Assembly (NCBI GenBank): GCA_021432635.1
Contig: MU270028.1
Coordinates: 1,178,323 to 1,242,322 of the forward strand
Direction of reading: 5' to 3'
Length of the DNA: 64,000 bases
Origin: Thozetella sp. PMI_491
Taxonomy: Eukaryota; Ascomycota; Sordariomycetes; Chaetosphaeriales; Chaetosphaeriaceae
Below are positions 1-12,159 of this stretch, one piece after another (position 1 is the first letter of the stretch; each line of letters begins with the position of its first letter). The position numbers and the translations under genes are program-made. Under the pieces are notes generated by a model. It searched no databases. It was not told the origin of the DNA and saw nothing but the letters and a program-made list of their open reading frames with translations.

Positions 1-51
1 AAATGCCTAAAGGGGAAGAACATTCCGAAGAACAGAGCTGCACTAGATTTA

Positions 52-223
52 TTAAGTCCATCGACCTATAATAGCTAAAGATGATAGGGTATTTGGATGC
101 TGTAGACCTAGGACGCGTCCCCTGGCCCGAGCACAAGCCTGCATCAATGCCAAAGCGTCTGCATGTCGACCTTGACTTTTCCAAGTGAAAGCCAGGTTGC
201 TCATGCTTATCAGCGTGTCGGGA
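52..223 (-). pseudogene. C-terminal TPR piece of the disrupted NLR gene
   Basis: Read on the minus strand, this piece encodes the usual end of a fungal NB-ARC/TPR protein: a TPR helix pair (SMSNLAFTWKSQGRHADAL), a final repeat with HPNTLSSLA, and a stop at 52-54. It has no start of its own and begins inside a TPR unit, at a CCC codon. The missing upstream part is found at 6841-9731 in the same orientation, and its last intact codons also end at CCC, so the two pieces meet in frame if the DNA between them is removed. I infer that this is the severed 3' end of that gene. Confidence 0.8.
220..223. repeat. Left copy of possible target-site duplication (GGGA)
   Basis: GGGA here and at 6841-6844 borders the AT-rich insertion. 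Both copies occupy the same position of the TPR repeat unit, as expected for a 3-4 bp duplication made on insertion. Four bases can match by chance, so this rests mainly on the exact in-frame continuity of the host gene. Confidence 0.5.
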
Positions 224-262
224 CGAGTTCTCAGAGCCCGCGTGACGCGGGCACTCGTTGAG
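224..262. repeat. GC-rich palindrome at the left end of the insertion
   Basis: An almost perfect dyad is centred on GCCCGCGTGACGCGGGC, with outer arms ACGAGT (223-228) and ACTCGT downstream. It is strikingly GC-rich next to an AT-rich core and lies exactly at the junction with the NLR gene, as expected of a transposon terminus or a subterminal transposase site. No second copy was seen at the right end. Confidence 0.5.
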
Positions 263-3200
263 AGTAATCAGTCTTTTTTTTTAATTATCTGTAAGTAAGA
301 CCTCTGGATACATAATATTGCAGGATGATTGTTCTCTTAGAGGAAGAAGAAGAAAGACATTGCGGATATCTCTAGCTTGAGACATTACGACGTAGAATTG
401 ACCGTGAGAAAACACCGGTTCTTGTAGATCTATCCCGATATATCCAAGCGATTAACCTTAAGCTTTGTTAATTGTTATAGCAAAGCAAAGGCGGAATGGA
501 AATTGAAACCAAGATATTATATAAGGGTAATTAGCAGGAGAGCTAAACAACTTGATTTTGGGGATGAATATAATTTCGCCTTTAAAATCGCCTGTTAAAA
601 TTCAAGCATAAACAACAGCCTTGCCAAGAGATATAATCACCAGCCGGGTACTATTATATAACCCACGTTTAGGAAAGAGGTTGTATAGTAGGATAACAGG
701 ACAGCTAATCTTTAACTCTAACTTTAAAGGAGGGATAGATAAGAAGTCTAAAGATGTTAAAAGCTCTGGTGATATCAGTGTATTAGCTTCCTTACTATTA
801 GGTTGCCTAGATTCCTTAATAGTATTAGTCGCTAAATAGGTATATATTTCTCTAGGTATCTATTGTATGATGTAGCTGTTGATATCTTTTACAGCTATAT
901 TTTTAACTGTTAAGATTAATCAATCGGCTAAGATGGTATAGTTATATAAAGCTTTTATAAGGATGTAAAATAGGTAGATCTTATCATATAGTTTAGGCAG
1001 TAAGAAGAAGCGGCTTATATTTAAAGATATTTAAATAATACTATAGAAGTCTAGATTATAAGTAATATTGTATAACTACTTAATATATTACTAATTTAGT
1101 AGCTTTAGAGCTATAACTCTTATATTTCTTTAGAGGTATTAGATAGAAATATAGTCCTATAGGTAAGATGTTTATATGTAGGAACTAATTAATTAAGCTC
1201 TACTTCTTATACATACCACTAGTAGGATTTAAGCGAAATCACCTCTAAATACTATAGGTATATCTCTAAATAAAGCATCTTAATTATAAATATCTTATAG
1301 TATTTAATTAATAGCTTTAAAGTAATACTTATATTATATAGGTATTTTATCCTAGATAATTAGCTTTATCTAATAAAAGAGTTTAGCTTTATTAGATAAT
1401 CTAGAGGCTAAATATATTAAGTCTTTTGCTAAGTTATTTACTAGTATTTTAAAGTAAAAATAGGCTGTTCTACTACCTGGTAGAAGGAGAGCTATAATTC
1501 TTAACGATGCTATATATAGTATAATATCGTCTTAAAAATAATAATATATAGTAAGGCCTTTATATAAAAATGTTTTACTATTATCTCTAGGCCCTTAGAT
1601 AAAGTAATAAGCTTTAAGAGGTTACTCATTAATTACTATGATAATTTCTTTAAGTATAATATACTAGTCGTTATTAAAAGCTAAGATAATACTACTTGCT
1701 GTTTACTCTTGCTTAAGTTTATTATATTAAAGCTTTTTATTAATAAGATTATTATTATAATATTTGCCTTAATTATACTAATAAGTTAGTAAGTTAAAAT
1801 CAGCTGCTTCTCTACCGTGATCCGCTAGAGTAGTTGTAATTATATAAAGGCTATAGTCTATCTATAGTTTAGCAAAGTCTAGTAATACTTTATAGTTCTT
1901 AGGTAGGCGTTAAGGTAAATCATTATAAAGTAATTGGTAGAAATATTTCTATAGAGCTAAAGGGTCTAAGATATCTCTATAAAGGAGATATAATATAAAG
2001 AGATTACAGAGGTACTAGCTAGTCTGTTATTAAGTTGCTTTATCAAAGCAAACGATCCAGTGTTTATTATCTTCTAAAAGACCAGCTGCTATATATACCT
2101 CTTTAAATATATCATAAGTAATACTGTCTATAGTTTATAGATTTTTATACGAAGTTACTCCTAGAATTATAGCTAGTAATAGTTATAAATACTATTTCTC
2201 CTTAGTTTATAGAGGTATATAAGTTATTTAGCTGATAGTAGATCCTATTTAACGTTTTTCCTATCTCTTTAATAATAGCTTAAATATATATTTTAATGGA
2301 AAGTCTATATATAATGTCTATTGATTATCTATATAAAGTTAATTATATTTAAAGAAGGTTATTAGTTATATATTACGATTTATAATGTGTTTAATATTAT
2401 TAGTTATAGTATCGTCTAAGAAATATATTACTTGCTTATAAGGAAGATATATAGGTAAAGAGATAATTAGTAGCTATTCCTTATACACTAGAAACTAGTA
2501 TAATCATATAATAACTTCTATAGGGCTAATATAGTAATATTATAGGTAAGTTTTAATTTTATCTATTACTACTACACTATATCTTTATATAGTGATTTTT
2601 ATTATTATAAGATCTAAACCTTTATATATATATTTAGTTATATATTTAATTATATAGATAGTAGAGTAGATTTTTATATTAATATAGGCATTATACTTTC
2701 TAGAAAGGTATAGGTTATATAGTACTACCCAGCGATTATCTACCTGAATTGTAAAGAGTCCTATTTGTTTTTCTATATAGTTATTTATATAGTACTATTA
2801 ATAAAGAGGATATCTATTCTCAAGTAATAGAGTAGTATTATTATATTCTTTAGGGTAGCCCTTAGAGCACTGTAATATACTATTAGTTCCTCTCTTTATA
2901 TAGGGCACTAAAGAATTAAAGTCGCTATAAAGGCTATAGATTATATAAGATAATACAATAACTCTTAAGATGTTATCTAGATCTTCCTTTAGAGTGGGTA
3001 ACTCTACTTTAATAACTTTATCTATTACATTAGGTTATTAGAGTTAAGTTTTAATTTCCTTACTTAAAAAGACTAAGATATACTAATAAGGAAGACTATA
3101 TTTTTAAAATTCTAATATCTATACGATTATATAAAAATAGCTAAATAAGCCCTATTTTATCTTATTAATTAAAACAGTACTCTTAAGCTAAAATACTCAG

Positions 3201-6200
3201 CCTATAATATCTAGTCAGTCCTAAGCAGTTTAGCTAGGTAGAAGATACTGTATAATCTTAGGCTAATAAGGATTATAAGTAAAGATAATAAAGAAGTCTA
3301 GTTTCTATATAACACATATAATAGCTATAACATTTTAGTAGCACTAATAGTAAAAATACTGTCTATTAATATGTCTAGCTAGTAAGATAACTCTATAACT
3401 AATACTTTCTATATCACTATCTCCACTTTTAATCTAATCTATTACTTAATTATATATATCTATATAAATCTTTGATTAGTTACAATAAAGCCAGCTTAGT
3501 AATATCTAATTAACTAAAGCCTATAGATCTATAACTAATTATTAGAAAAAATAGTTAAAAGTAAAGGAGATTAATATCTAAGTTAGACATAGATAAAGTA
3601 TATAAGCTAAATACTACTAAAGACTTAGCTTATCTTATTCTAATTTTTACTGATTTTATTTATAGAGCTATAAGCCCTAATAGAAACCTTGGTTACCCTT
3701 AGGAAAAATAAGTGGATATATAAGAGGTAAATATGCCATATATATAGAGTAAATACAATAGAATCCACTAACAGAGCCATCTCTACAACACTCTACTAGG
3801 ATAATATCTCTAGGTTAACTTCTTATATTATCTTTATATAGTATTAAAACAGCAACTTTATTAGCTATTAGTAGGTTCTCGCAACGTTGATCTGCCCTAT
3901 ACTTAACTACTAGTTATAGCTGTAGAGTAAGTATCACCTTTATCTCTATTAATAAAGCTATAAATCGTTCTTATACTATTATATAGATTTTAATAAAAGA
4001 GTTATACTAATTTAAGAAGTTTGAAAAGATAGTGATGAATTGTTTGTTAAGATATTTATTAGTATTGAGTTAGAGCTGAGTAGCTACTTTAGGATTATAG
4101 AAATAGGATAATATATATTACAGTTAAGCAAACGTTATGTCTTATATAGGTCTAGTAAGATAGTATAGAGTTCCTTAAATTTGAAAATCTAATGAACCTT
4201 ATATATTTAAAAGATAATGTGTTGTAGTTGTGTAGTATATAGAAGTAAATGTAAAGATATTATTATATTCTTGTATCTTTCTTCGGAAGGCTATGCCTTC
4301 CTTAGTTATACAGAGTAAGAAATTAATGAGGAACTATGGGAGTATAGAAAATAGTTTTAATATAATATTACCTTTTAAGTAATAGCTAGGAAAGATAGGT
4401 CTTATAAGTAGTAATCTCTATATAATAGTTAATCTTTTAATTTATACTAAATATAATAGGTTAACAAACTAGTATTTTTTCTTTTAACTAATATAAGGCA
4501 TTATAATAAGTATATTTCTTTTTTATTATACTATAATCATCGTATAAAATTATTAATAGGGTATTTAATAACACCTAAGTAGAAGGATTAGGTTTTACAA
4601 CTTAATCAGATAAAAGAGGATTTATATCTATAGCTAGATGTCTCTAAATGTTTCCTGCTTAGCTAATTTATATATGTTTATACCTTACACAGTAAGGTTT
4701 ACAGCTTTAAAAGTAACCTCCTCTAAGTCGATTAAATTAAAGACCTAAACAGTTTCTCTAATAATAATTATAATAGCAGTAATATTTAGTTATATTATTT
4801 TAAAGGTAAAAGAAGGCCTAGCTTCTTCTCTCTATATATAACTTCTTAATTATAAGCTCCTATTTTTAACTTCTAATTGTTTAGGTAATAATAACCTTAA
4901 CTAGAAAGTAATAGAATACTAATATATAGTATAGATATATATATGATTAAGCTAACCTAATAGCTATTTATTATAGTAGTAAGTATTGCTATACTAATAT
5001 ATATTTAAAGTTATAGAACTAATAGATAAAGCTAAAAAAAAGAGTTAAGTGTTATAACTAGAGAGAGTAAAGTAGGTATATAGGAATTATCCCTATTCGG
5101 AGATAATCACTATATTATTCCCTAAAACCTATAGAGTTAAGATTTAAAGATAAAATATCTGCCTCTTCTAACCTTTCCGCCTATCTAAAAATATTCCTTA
5201 TTATAGATCTTAGTATTTATAACACAATAATGCCTCTGATCTAAGCGCTAAACAAATATAATAGTGGGATTATAGGGTCTAAACTAGTAGTAATATTTTA
5301 TACTGATTTTATTTCTTACAAGATAATCCCTTTGGGTTGATGTTATATCTAGAATATAAACTTTAAAGCTAGAACGTTTTTAGCGTTTAATAGTCCCTTA
5401 TTTATTATTAACTTATACTAAGGACTTCTAAGCCTAAAGAATAGTAAAACAGATAGAATACCACTAATTCTTTCTACTTTTACTACTAATACTAAGATAG
5501 AGATATTATAAGATAACTAAGAAGGAAATTAGTTTGTTGTGACAGTAAGAGTCTATCCTAGCTTGCTTAGTTTTAAAGGTGTTAATAAGGACAACTTAGA
5601 AGATAACTCTAATAAAAGAACTGTTAACTATATAGTAGCACTCCCCTGTGATAATAGTATTATACTATATATATATCTTTAGCTTTATTACTTAATTATA
5701 TTAATACCTTCTAGAATTTATCCTTGTTACCTTAAGGATATAGACAATAGCTTACTATAACCACTTAAGCCAGGGCAAGCCTCTTTTACTGGACTAGTTA
5801 ACCTTAAAACCTATTATATAAATCCAGATATCTAGACTAAGTAACTACGACATATATTAGTATTTGTCAAGCTAGGTTTATATATCATTCCTAAAGGTAA
5901 TAGGTCACTATATAAAGGTGTCTATATCTTTTACATATTACTCCTTTTCCCTATAGATTAATAACTATAAAGTGTAATATTAAATTAGATAAAGACTGTA
6001 AAAATACCTTTCTACAAAGGATCTTGGATTTTATATACCAGCTAAGTGCTGGGTATTTTAAACCAAGACTTATTACAGGATACAGTCGCTACTGCTTTAC
6101 CAGTCAAAATCCCTGTTATCGTCACTAATAATTAGGAATTTATCCGCCAAGCATCTCTTACTACCACAACGTAAAGCAGCACGATAAAAGAACCGGCCAC

Positions 6201-6426
6201 ACCATCAAGAGAGTATATAGCTATAACAGAGTCTGCTCAGAGCGGCGTTAATAGTAAGAATTTGTTTTACTTAGCTTGTAAAGGTAAAGCTATTCGTGAT
6301 ACATCGCTATTAAAGGGTAAAGGCAAAGCATTATCATCGACTACTAGTAAGTCCTTATTCTATATCTTTAGATAATATTTAGTGTGACTAATAATATTAA
6401 ATATAGCTAAAGTACAAGGCAACTAG

Positions 6427-6534
6427 GTAGATATAGAGGTTATTCTAGATACAGACTCGCCTATTGACCTGGAAGAGATAGATAAGTCATACACACCGCC
6501 CAGGAAAAGTAATAAGCGTAAGAAGCAAAAATAA
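6427..6534 (+). pseudogene. Relic C-terminal coding tail inside the AT-rich element
   Basis: A frame bounded upstream by TAG (6424-6426) and ending at TAA (6532-6534) encodes an acidic stretch followed by a basic tail with TPPRKSNKRKKQK. Acidic-then-basic ends like this are common in fungal transposase and reverse-transcriptase polyproteins, but the fragment is too short to assign a family. It survives at the less decayed right side of the element. A chance frame cannot be excluded. Confidence 0.35.
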
Positions 6535-6840
6535 GGAACCAAGGATGCGAGCTGCAAGTGGAGGATTAGTGTAGATTGTTTGGAAGATCGTTAGCAGAAT
6601 TGATATCGCGATGTGCCTCTTTGAGCGACGTTCCTTCGGCGATATTATTCTAACAGATTCCACAACATGTTCCGTTAGGCACTTCCGCGTAATAATAGAC
6701 TCATACTAACAGTTAGTTAAGATAAGATGATGGAAGGTATATAATTTATATGGCGTTAGATTATCGTAGTAACACACTTTCCTGCCTTCTGAGAGCCAAT
6801 CGATTAGCGATAAGAGGGCTGCTGTTGAACGTAATTTATA

Positions 6841-6844
6841 GGGA
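6841..6844. repeat. Right copy of possible target-site duplication (GGGA)
   Basis: It matches GGGA at 220-223. It marks where intact TPR coding sequence resumes on the right of the AT-rich insertion. Confidence 0.5.
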
Positions 6845-7092
6845 TGGTCCGCCCCCAGCTTCCTCTTACGAGTCTCCATCACCTCTACCCCCAGCTTCTC
6901 AGCCTCCTCTAACCGGCCCTGACTGTGAAATATGAACGCAAGGTTGCCCATACTTATCAGCGTGTCGGGATGGTCCGCCCCCAGCTTCCTCTTACGAGTC
7001 TCCATCACCTCTACCCCCAGCTTCTCAGCCTCCTCTAACCGGCCCTGATTCCGAAATATCAACGCAAGGTTGCCCATGCTCGCCAGTGTCGA
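6841..7092. repeat. Two near-identical 126-bp TPR-coding units
   Basis: The blocks starting at 6841 and 6967 repeat with a 126-bp period (42 codons), each coding one TPR with KLGADHP and GRLEEAEKLGVEVMETRKR. High identity between neighbouring repeats is typical of fungal NLRs that vary repeat number and sequence by concerted evolution. The inserted element struck a third such unit. Confidence 0.85.
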
Positions 7093-9731
7093 GGGATCCT
7101 CCTCTCCCAGTACTTCTCTTTTCAGCTTCACAGCCTCTAGTTGGAGCCTCTCGGCATCCTTCCATTGACCCTTGTAATAGAAATATGCACTGGCACGGTG
7201 AAGAAGCGTCGCCTTTCCGGCCATTTCATATCTCGAGCCAGTACCCTCGGATTTCAACACAGCATTCGCATGCGGGAGTTAGCTGCAGCATCTTGTCCAG
7301 TTCTCAAAATTCCCGAACGGGTAAGTCTGAGACACGGCCATCAGTGCTTGCCTGGCGAATGAGCTGAATATCCCCCTCTTTGCCACCCATTTCTGTGTCA
7401 CTAACTGTACCAGCCGGTGCATATCCAAGTTCCCGTCTTTTGCTGCAGTGATAAAAGAAAATGCCTTGAGAATGCCAAGAGCTTTTTGGAGCTCTATTTC
7501 GCTATGCCGCTTTTGTTTCTGTTCACCTTCGCAGACTAAGAACTCTATCGGGATAGCTTGCCGGTCGAAGAAGCTCATCAGGGATAGAAGCTCACCCGCA
7601 AAGGCGTTCTGCCGTTGGATCTGTTCAAACGATAGGATCCACGTCTCCGCCACGGCACGGGGTATCTCAGAGTCTCTCCCGACCGTCTCAAACTCTTCAC
7701 TAAGCAGATCGACGAGATTCTGGTCGCTCCGTCCTAGGAGCTCGAGGTATTGGCTAACCGCCATGGAATTCGCTTCAATAAACGCAGCAGCCTGGGCGAG
7801 TGCAAGTGGAACGTGCTCCACCCGAGAAGAGAGGGTAAGCAGTTGGCTAGACGTGGCGTCTATTTCTGTAAGATTGGCGCGGAGTAGCTGTTCCGACTCG
7901 TGATCGTCCATCGCGTGGACCTCGATCGGCGGCTTTCCCTTAGCAAGCTTAATGCCCGCCTGCTTGTTTCTAGTCGTGACGAGAATTGACCCGTAAGTGC
8001 TCTCGGGGACGTACTGCCCAAATGACTCCTCTTGGCTGAGACTGCCAGTACTCTTCGCGCCTGGTACCGGGAAAAGGAGCTGCTCGTCGTCAGCATTATC
8101 AAGGATCATCGCCCACCACCCTCGGTCCTTCCGCTCTAGCCACCTCTTCACTAGCGGTAGCACATCGACCTTGGGATCGGTGTAGCCGGGGATACGGCAT
8201 TCTAGCGCGATAGAAGTAAACGATTGACGAAAGCGCTCAGCATTGCTTGCGTGAACCCAAAATACGGATATTTCTGGGTTCGTCTCCTGAAGCCAGTATG
8301 CATATTCGAGAGCTATGTGCGTCTTCCTGTTGCATGTCAGAGATGAAGAAATATGCGGGTGTGTTGACCTACCCGATGCCGCCGAGACCAAAAAGCGATA
8401 CTCTAGCTTGGGAGGCTGACTTGAGAGGCTGTTGTTGCAGCTTTTCCAGAATGAGCGCCCGGCCGACAAATGTTTCATTTCGGGGGTAGGGAACGTGGAC
8501 TGTAATTTGGTAAGAATAGATACTTAGTATAGTTAATACAAATCCACCTACACCAAGGTCCCGCCGGTTGCTCTGTGACAGGATGCGGCTCTGTTTTGTC
8601 TTCTGCTACCTTTTTTCGATCTCTCTCCGTAGCCAGCTCCTTAATCCATCGTCGCATTTCTCCGCATACCGCCAGGAATCCAGGATCGTCTGGACTAGCG
8701 AACTTGGCCATCTCCATGTGGTTTCCCCGAATTCCAATCGGAATATACCCTGGAAGTATCGCCGATTCCTGTGGCACGACCTATCAAAGTATTAGCCACG
8801 CAGAATGACCCTGAGTTGTTACATACCAAGCCGATTCCTTGCAGCGGAAGTTCTTTGTAGAAGCAGCTAATCTCAATTGGCGGTAGTCCATCCCCAACGC
8901 GCGCCTTAACCATCGTGTGAAAGCTGTCTTGAATACGCGCAAGCACTTCGGAATCGCGACGGAGAACCTCCACGATCTGGGCATTTCTCTGCTTCACAAC
9001 ACCGATTGACCGACATAGTAGCTCTGCCCCTCTAGCAAGCCCAGCCCCGTGATGCGGTGTTCCCAGAAAAATAATTCCACGAGTCGAGCGAAGGATGCTC
9101 TGGAGGTGTCTTTCCGATCGCTGTCTCGATATGACTAAGGCCTATCACCGGTATTAGCACGGCTACCAACACGTAAGGAAGAGTCCCATACATCCTCACA
9201 CACCAGCCCCCCTAAGCTGTGACACACAAATATAATCGGCCGTTCATTCTGCCTCCGTTAGCGAGGTCTCTTCATCCGTAGTCTTCTCTCATACCGTGTT
9301 ATCCTCATCTCGGTGTCTTGCGAGAGACGTCAGTAAATTCCACGCGTGATTTGCAATCCGGTTCTCCGACACAACACCTCGCCAGTCCGTCACATATGCA
9401 TCGTATCCGAATGTGAGTATACGCGCAGTCGGGACTTTAGACGGGAGAAGACTCTTCGGCCATGGTTCGGACACGTCGTGGGCGGTCCATGTCCTTTCGC
9501 GATCGCCGGTGAGGCCGTGAATAAAGACGATGCTGGGCGATAAACTGTCAGTAGGTCTCCAGCAATTGGAGGAAAGACATACTCAATTAGGCCAGTTTCT
9601 GGGTCGTGGACCGTCTTGATGCCGGAAGGAAAGACCTTTTTTGGCCTTGAAGTCGTGGTAATTGAGTGCGGGGGCTCGTCAGCCTGGTTGACTGCTGTAG
9701 CCTTTTGGCGCCATGGTGGTAGCCACCGCAT

Positions 9732-10742
9732 CTCGCTGGCGATAAAACCGAGTTCAGACTAAGATAGTACAGTAGATATCGCTTTTATTATTGTATTCTT
9801 CCAAATATGCCGACGTGGATTTTGAGCATTTGGGGAAAAAAGACACGATGACTATACTGTAGAGTAGAAGACAAGACACAATTTTGCGTGATATTTTCTG
9901 ACTTTTGACGTAAGGCTGCGTGCGGCTGAGATTGGCCCGAGAGACTACATAAGCAAACGCCGAGCATTGTGACGGCATCATGGCTGTAACTGCGTAGACT
10001 GTGACTTTCTGCCTCAGTGCAGTAGCTAGCCAATTATGGTCGACTTGCAGAGCACCATCCTCACACCGGCTCGCTCGAATGCGACAACCCCATCGCGACT
10101 TCAAGATTGCGATTGCCTGCAACACCGGGGCTGCGCTGTCAGCGCTATCGCCATGATCTTAGCTGACACGAAAACCATGATTCTGGAAGAAGGAGAAGGA
10201 TGCAAAGATAGACGTTTCGACGTTGGTAGTTATACTTGGTATTGTAGGGTTGGCAAATGAGTGGGGCATTTGGGTCAACCCCAAACCCGAACTAAGCTGG
10301 AGATAACCCCGGAATGGCCTAACTAGCGCAGCCGCTTTAGAGTGGACGATCACCAGCACCATTCGGATGTGAAACTGGGACGGTGTAATCCCTGGCCTCC
10401 ATCAGACTGACATTCATCAGGAGATGATACTCAGCTATAAATCTCAATAAACTTGGTTTAAATTGGTGTCGTGATACTATTCCATTGTAATAAAGCATCG
10501 CATGGCAAGAACCTCCCGAGTCGTTCTCATCTCTCTGTGGCTGGCTCGATCTCATGGACAGACTAGCAGGATCAATTCTTTAAACACCAACATACGTGAC
10601 TCGTCACAGAAGCTGTTCTCACACTAGTACTTTCGGTCATTCTGCCCCGCCCTCACAACTTTACTCCAACGACTCGATACATATTACCACTGACCACAAT
10701 ATGCCCAAGTTGCCGCCTAACCCGATATGCATAACGACAGGG
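9732..10742. other. Intergenic, no gene recognised
   Basis: This holds the upstream region of the NLR gene and the downstream region of the hydrolase gene. Small open frames on both strands overlap each other and none resembles a known protein. No RNA gene or repeat was recognised. Confidence 0.5.
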
Positions 10743-11633
10743 TCAAAATTGGTGACCCAGCTTGACCTCCATATTCGGGTGACGCTCGCTTAACGCCTTG
10801 AGTGCGAAGAGGCTTTGACGGCTAGGATCCCGATCTTTCAGATAGGTTCCTGGCTCCACACCGTTATCCCAGCCCCAGCGGGTGTGGCACACGTCGCCTG
10901 TCATGAGCACCGGACCTGCTGGCGTGCGAGCGACAAGAGCGATGTGTCCTGTTGTGTGGCCAGGGCTGTGAATGGCAAACAATGTGCCGTCACCGAAGAT
11001 GTCGATTACTCCTTCAAACTTATGGTCCGTATCCCTAGGTATGTCGAACTCTTGCAGCGGCGGCCGTCCAGCAAAAAGGCGATCGTTCGTACCTTGGACG
11101 GCCACATTCATGAACAACCCCGACTCTGCCTCATGGGGTCCAATATAGATAGGCACATCCTTCGGGATATCTGGCAGTCCTGAGACGTGATCAAGATGAA
11201 GATGCGTCATAAAAACTCCCTTAAGAGCTGTGCCTTCGGCGTCCATGATTTCCTTTGTACTTTGGTGAACCTTCATGTCACTTATACCAGCATATTTCCG
11301 CAAGACCCAACCAACTCCTACTACCGCAGGATCAGTCACAAAACGCCGTGATACACCTGTATCCACCAAAAAGAAGCCCTGAGAGGGGTGCCGTATAACG
11401 TGGGCGAAAATTTTGATTGGCTCACGGCGTTCTTTGAGGCCCGCTTGTACGGCCTTTGGGTCATTCAGGTTAAGCAATCCGGACAAGCTGGCCACCCAGT
11501 CAGCATCGATTGTCTTGACCTCGATTGGCCCTGGCTGATCCATCAGGCGCTCCATGACTCCCGACGTCACTGGATTGCCGAGTTTTGCCGGGGTAGTCGG
11601 GTGGTTCGTGGTTTTGAAGGTGAATGGACTCAT
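10743..11633 (-). CDS. Metallo-beta-lactamase-fold hydrolase
   Basis: A single-exon gene of 296 residues with the complete MBL zinc motif THLHLDH (H144, H146, D148, H149), a further ligand His in SPGHTTGH (H226), the bridging Asp in MTGDVCH (D247) and a late His (H294). This pattern is that of lactonase/glyoxalase-II-like MBL proteins, which hydrolyse esters, lactones or thioesters. No signal peptide is visible, so it is likely intracellular. The N-terminal extension before the core (about 70 residues) is common in fungal homologues annotated as N-acyl homoserine lactonase-like. The natural substrate cannot be read from the sequence. It is unrelated in orientation or content to its neighbours. 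Confidence 0.85.
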   Translation of the reverse strand: MSPFTFKTTNHPTTPAKLGNPVTSGVMERLMDQPGPIEVKTIDADWVASLSGLLNLNDPKAVQAGLKERREPIKIFAHVIRHPSQGFFLVDTGVSRRFVTDPAVVGVGWVLRKYAGISDMKVHQSTKEIMDAEGTALKGVFMTHLHLDHVSGLPDIPKDVPIYIGPHEAESGLFMNVAVQGTNDRLFAGRPPLQEFDIPRDTDHKFEGVIDIFGDGTLFAIHSPGHTTGHIALVARTPAGPVLMTGDVCHTRWGWDNGVEPGTYLKDRDPSRQSLFALKALSERHPNMEVKLGHQF

Positions 11634-11993
11634 GATGCTTCTAAGTCCTCTTCGCTGGTCTGCTTGTGCTTGTTGAGCTTGGTACTTTAGTGCTCTAGTA
11701 AGTGAAGAACCTACTGAAAGTAACCTCCGCCAACTTATTTCTCTTCCGTGCAGTTGTCTCCCGGTGACGTTAATTTAGGGTGATGGTGTACGAACGCAGG
11801 CCACATGCATGCGGTCTCAGTTTTGCTCGAACTTGTAGGTAGGCGATTTAGCCATAGGGTGCTCGATATCCCATTTATACTTTATGGCATCAAACTTCGT
11901 TTTGCTTCACGGAGCCGCATATGTGGCCGCGCAACTTCGGGACATCCGTACCGATGGATCCAGGGGGCAAGGTGGCAACGCAATTGTAGTGTA

Positions 11994-12148
11994 TTGGCTT
12001 TCTCAGCTTAAACCTAAATGGGTCGTAAGAGCGAGCCTTAAATTGCCATGACACGATCTGCTGGGGCCCAGGAATCGGTCGGATTAGCACTCGTTGCAAG
12101 TTGGCTCTCCCAGCCTAGTCCTCAACGGGTCGCAAGAGTGAGCCTCAA
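11994..12148 (-). repeat. Two inverted copies of a local repeat family
   Basis: Reverse complements of 11994-12040 and about 12099-12148 match the core of the direct copies at 12390-12625: CTCGCTCTTACGACCC, then TTAGG and CTGAGAAAGCCAA. The second copy is more diverged. They flank the dehydrogenase relic on its left, while the direct copies flank it on the right. Confidence 0.75.
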
Positions 12149-12159
12149 CACATTTGCCC

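Larger units (their letters stand above)
224..6840. mobile_element. 6.6 kb AT-rich, RIP-like degenerate element inserted in NLR gene
   Basis: The stretch is dominated by TATA/TAA/TAG runs, has stops in all frames, and holds only one small open frame (621-839, 72 codons, unrecognised). Such TpA-rich decay is the hallmark of repeat-induced point mutation of duplicated DNA in ascomycetes. The outer few hundred bases (224-540 and about 6540-6840) are less AT-rich than the core. The borders are set by the interrupted TPR coding sequence on both sides. I found neither long terminal repeats nor matching inverted ends between the first and last 250 bases, so the element class is unresolved; it may be nested or composite. 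A short basic coding tail survives at 6427-6534. Confidence 0.75.
6841..9731 (-). pseudogene. Fungal NLR-type gene: esterase-like domain, NB-ARC, TPR (disrupted)
   Basis: Seven exons are readable: 9583-9731, 9295-9532, 9192-9248, 8827-9141, 8552-8780, 8373-8499 and 6841-8326, all with GT-AG introns of 46-52 nt and consistent phases. The N-terminal part is the serine-esterase-like domain typical of fungal NLRs: FIHGLTGDRERTWT, the nucleophile elbow CHSLGG and the late His in GNHMEMAKF. An intron splits the P-loop; joined, it gives GLGGIGKTHIALEYA, followed by the NB-ARC core and TPRs of the kinesin-light-chain type. The frame is broken by TAA at 7279-7281, where the same frame continues on both sides (a CAA to TAA change would explain it), and by the insertion at 6840. 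Such proteins act in non-self recognition and cell death; this copy should be inactive. Confidence 0.85.

Noticed and set aside
621-839. 72-codon open frame in the AT-rich element
   Set aside because: It has no recognisable domain, and an isolated frame of this size is expected by chance in 6 kb. Mentioned only as part of the element.
224-6840. LTR retrotransposon with two long terminal repeats
   Set aside because: The first and last 250 bases inside the borders do not resemble each other in direct or inverted orientation, and TG...CA ends are absent.
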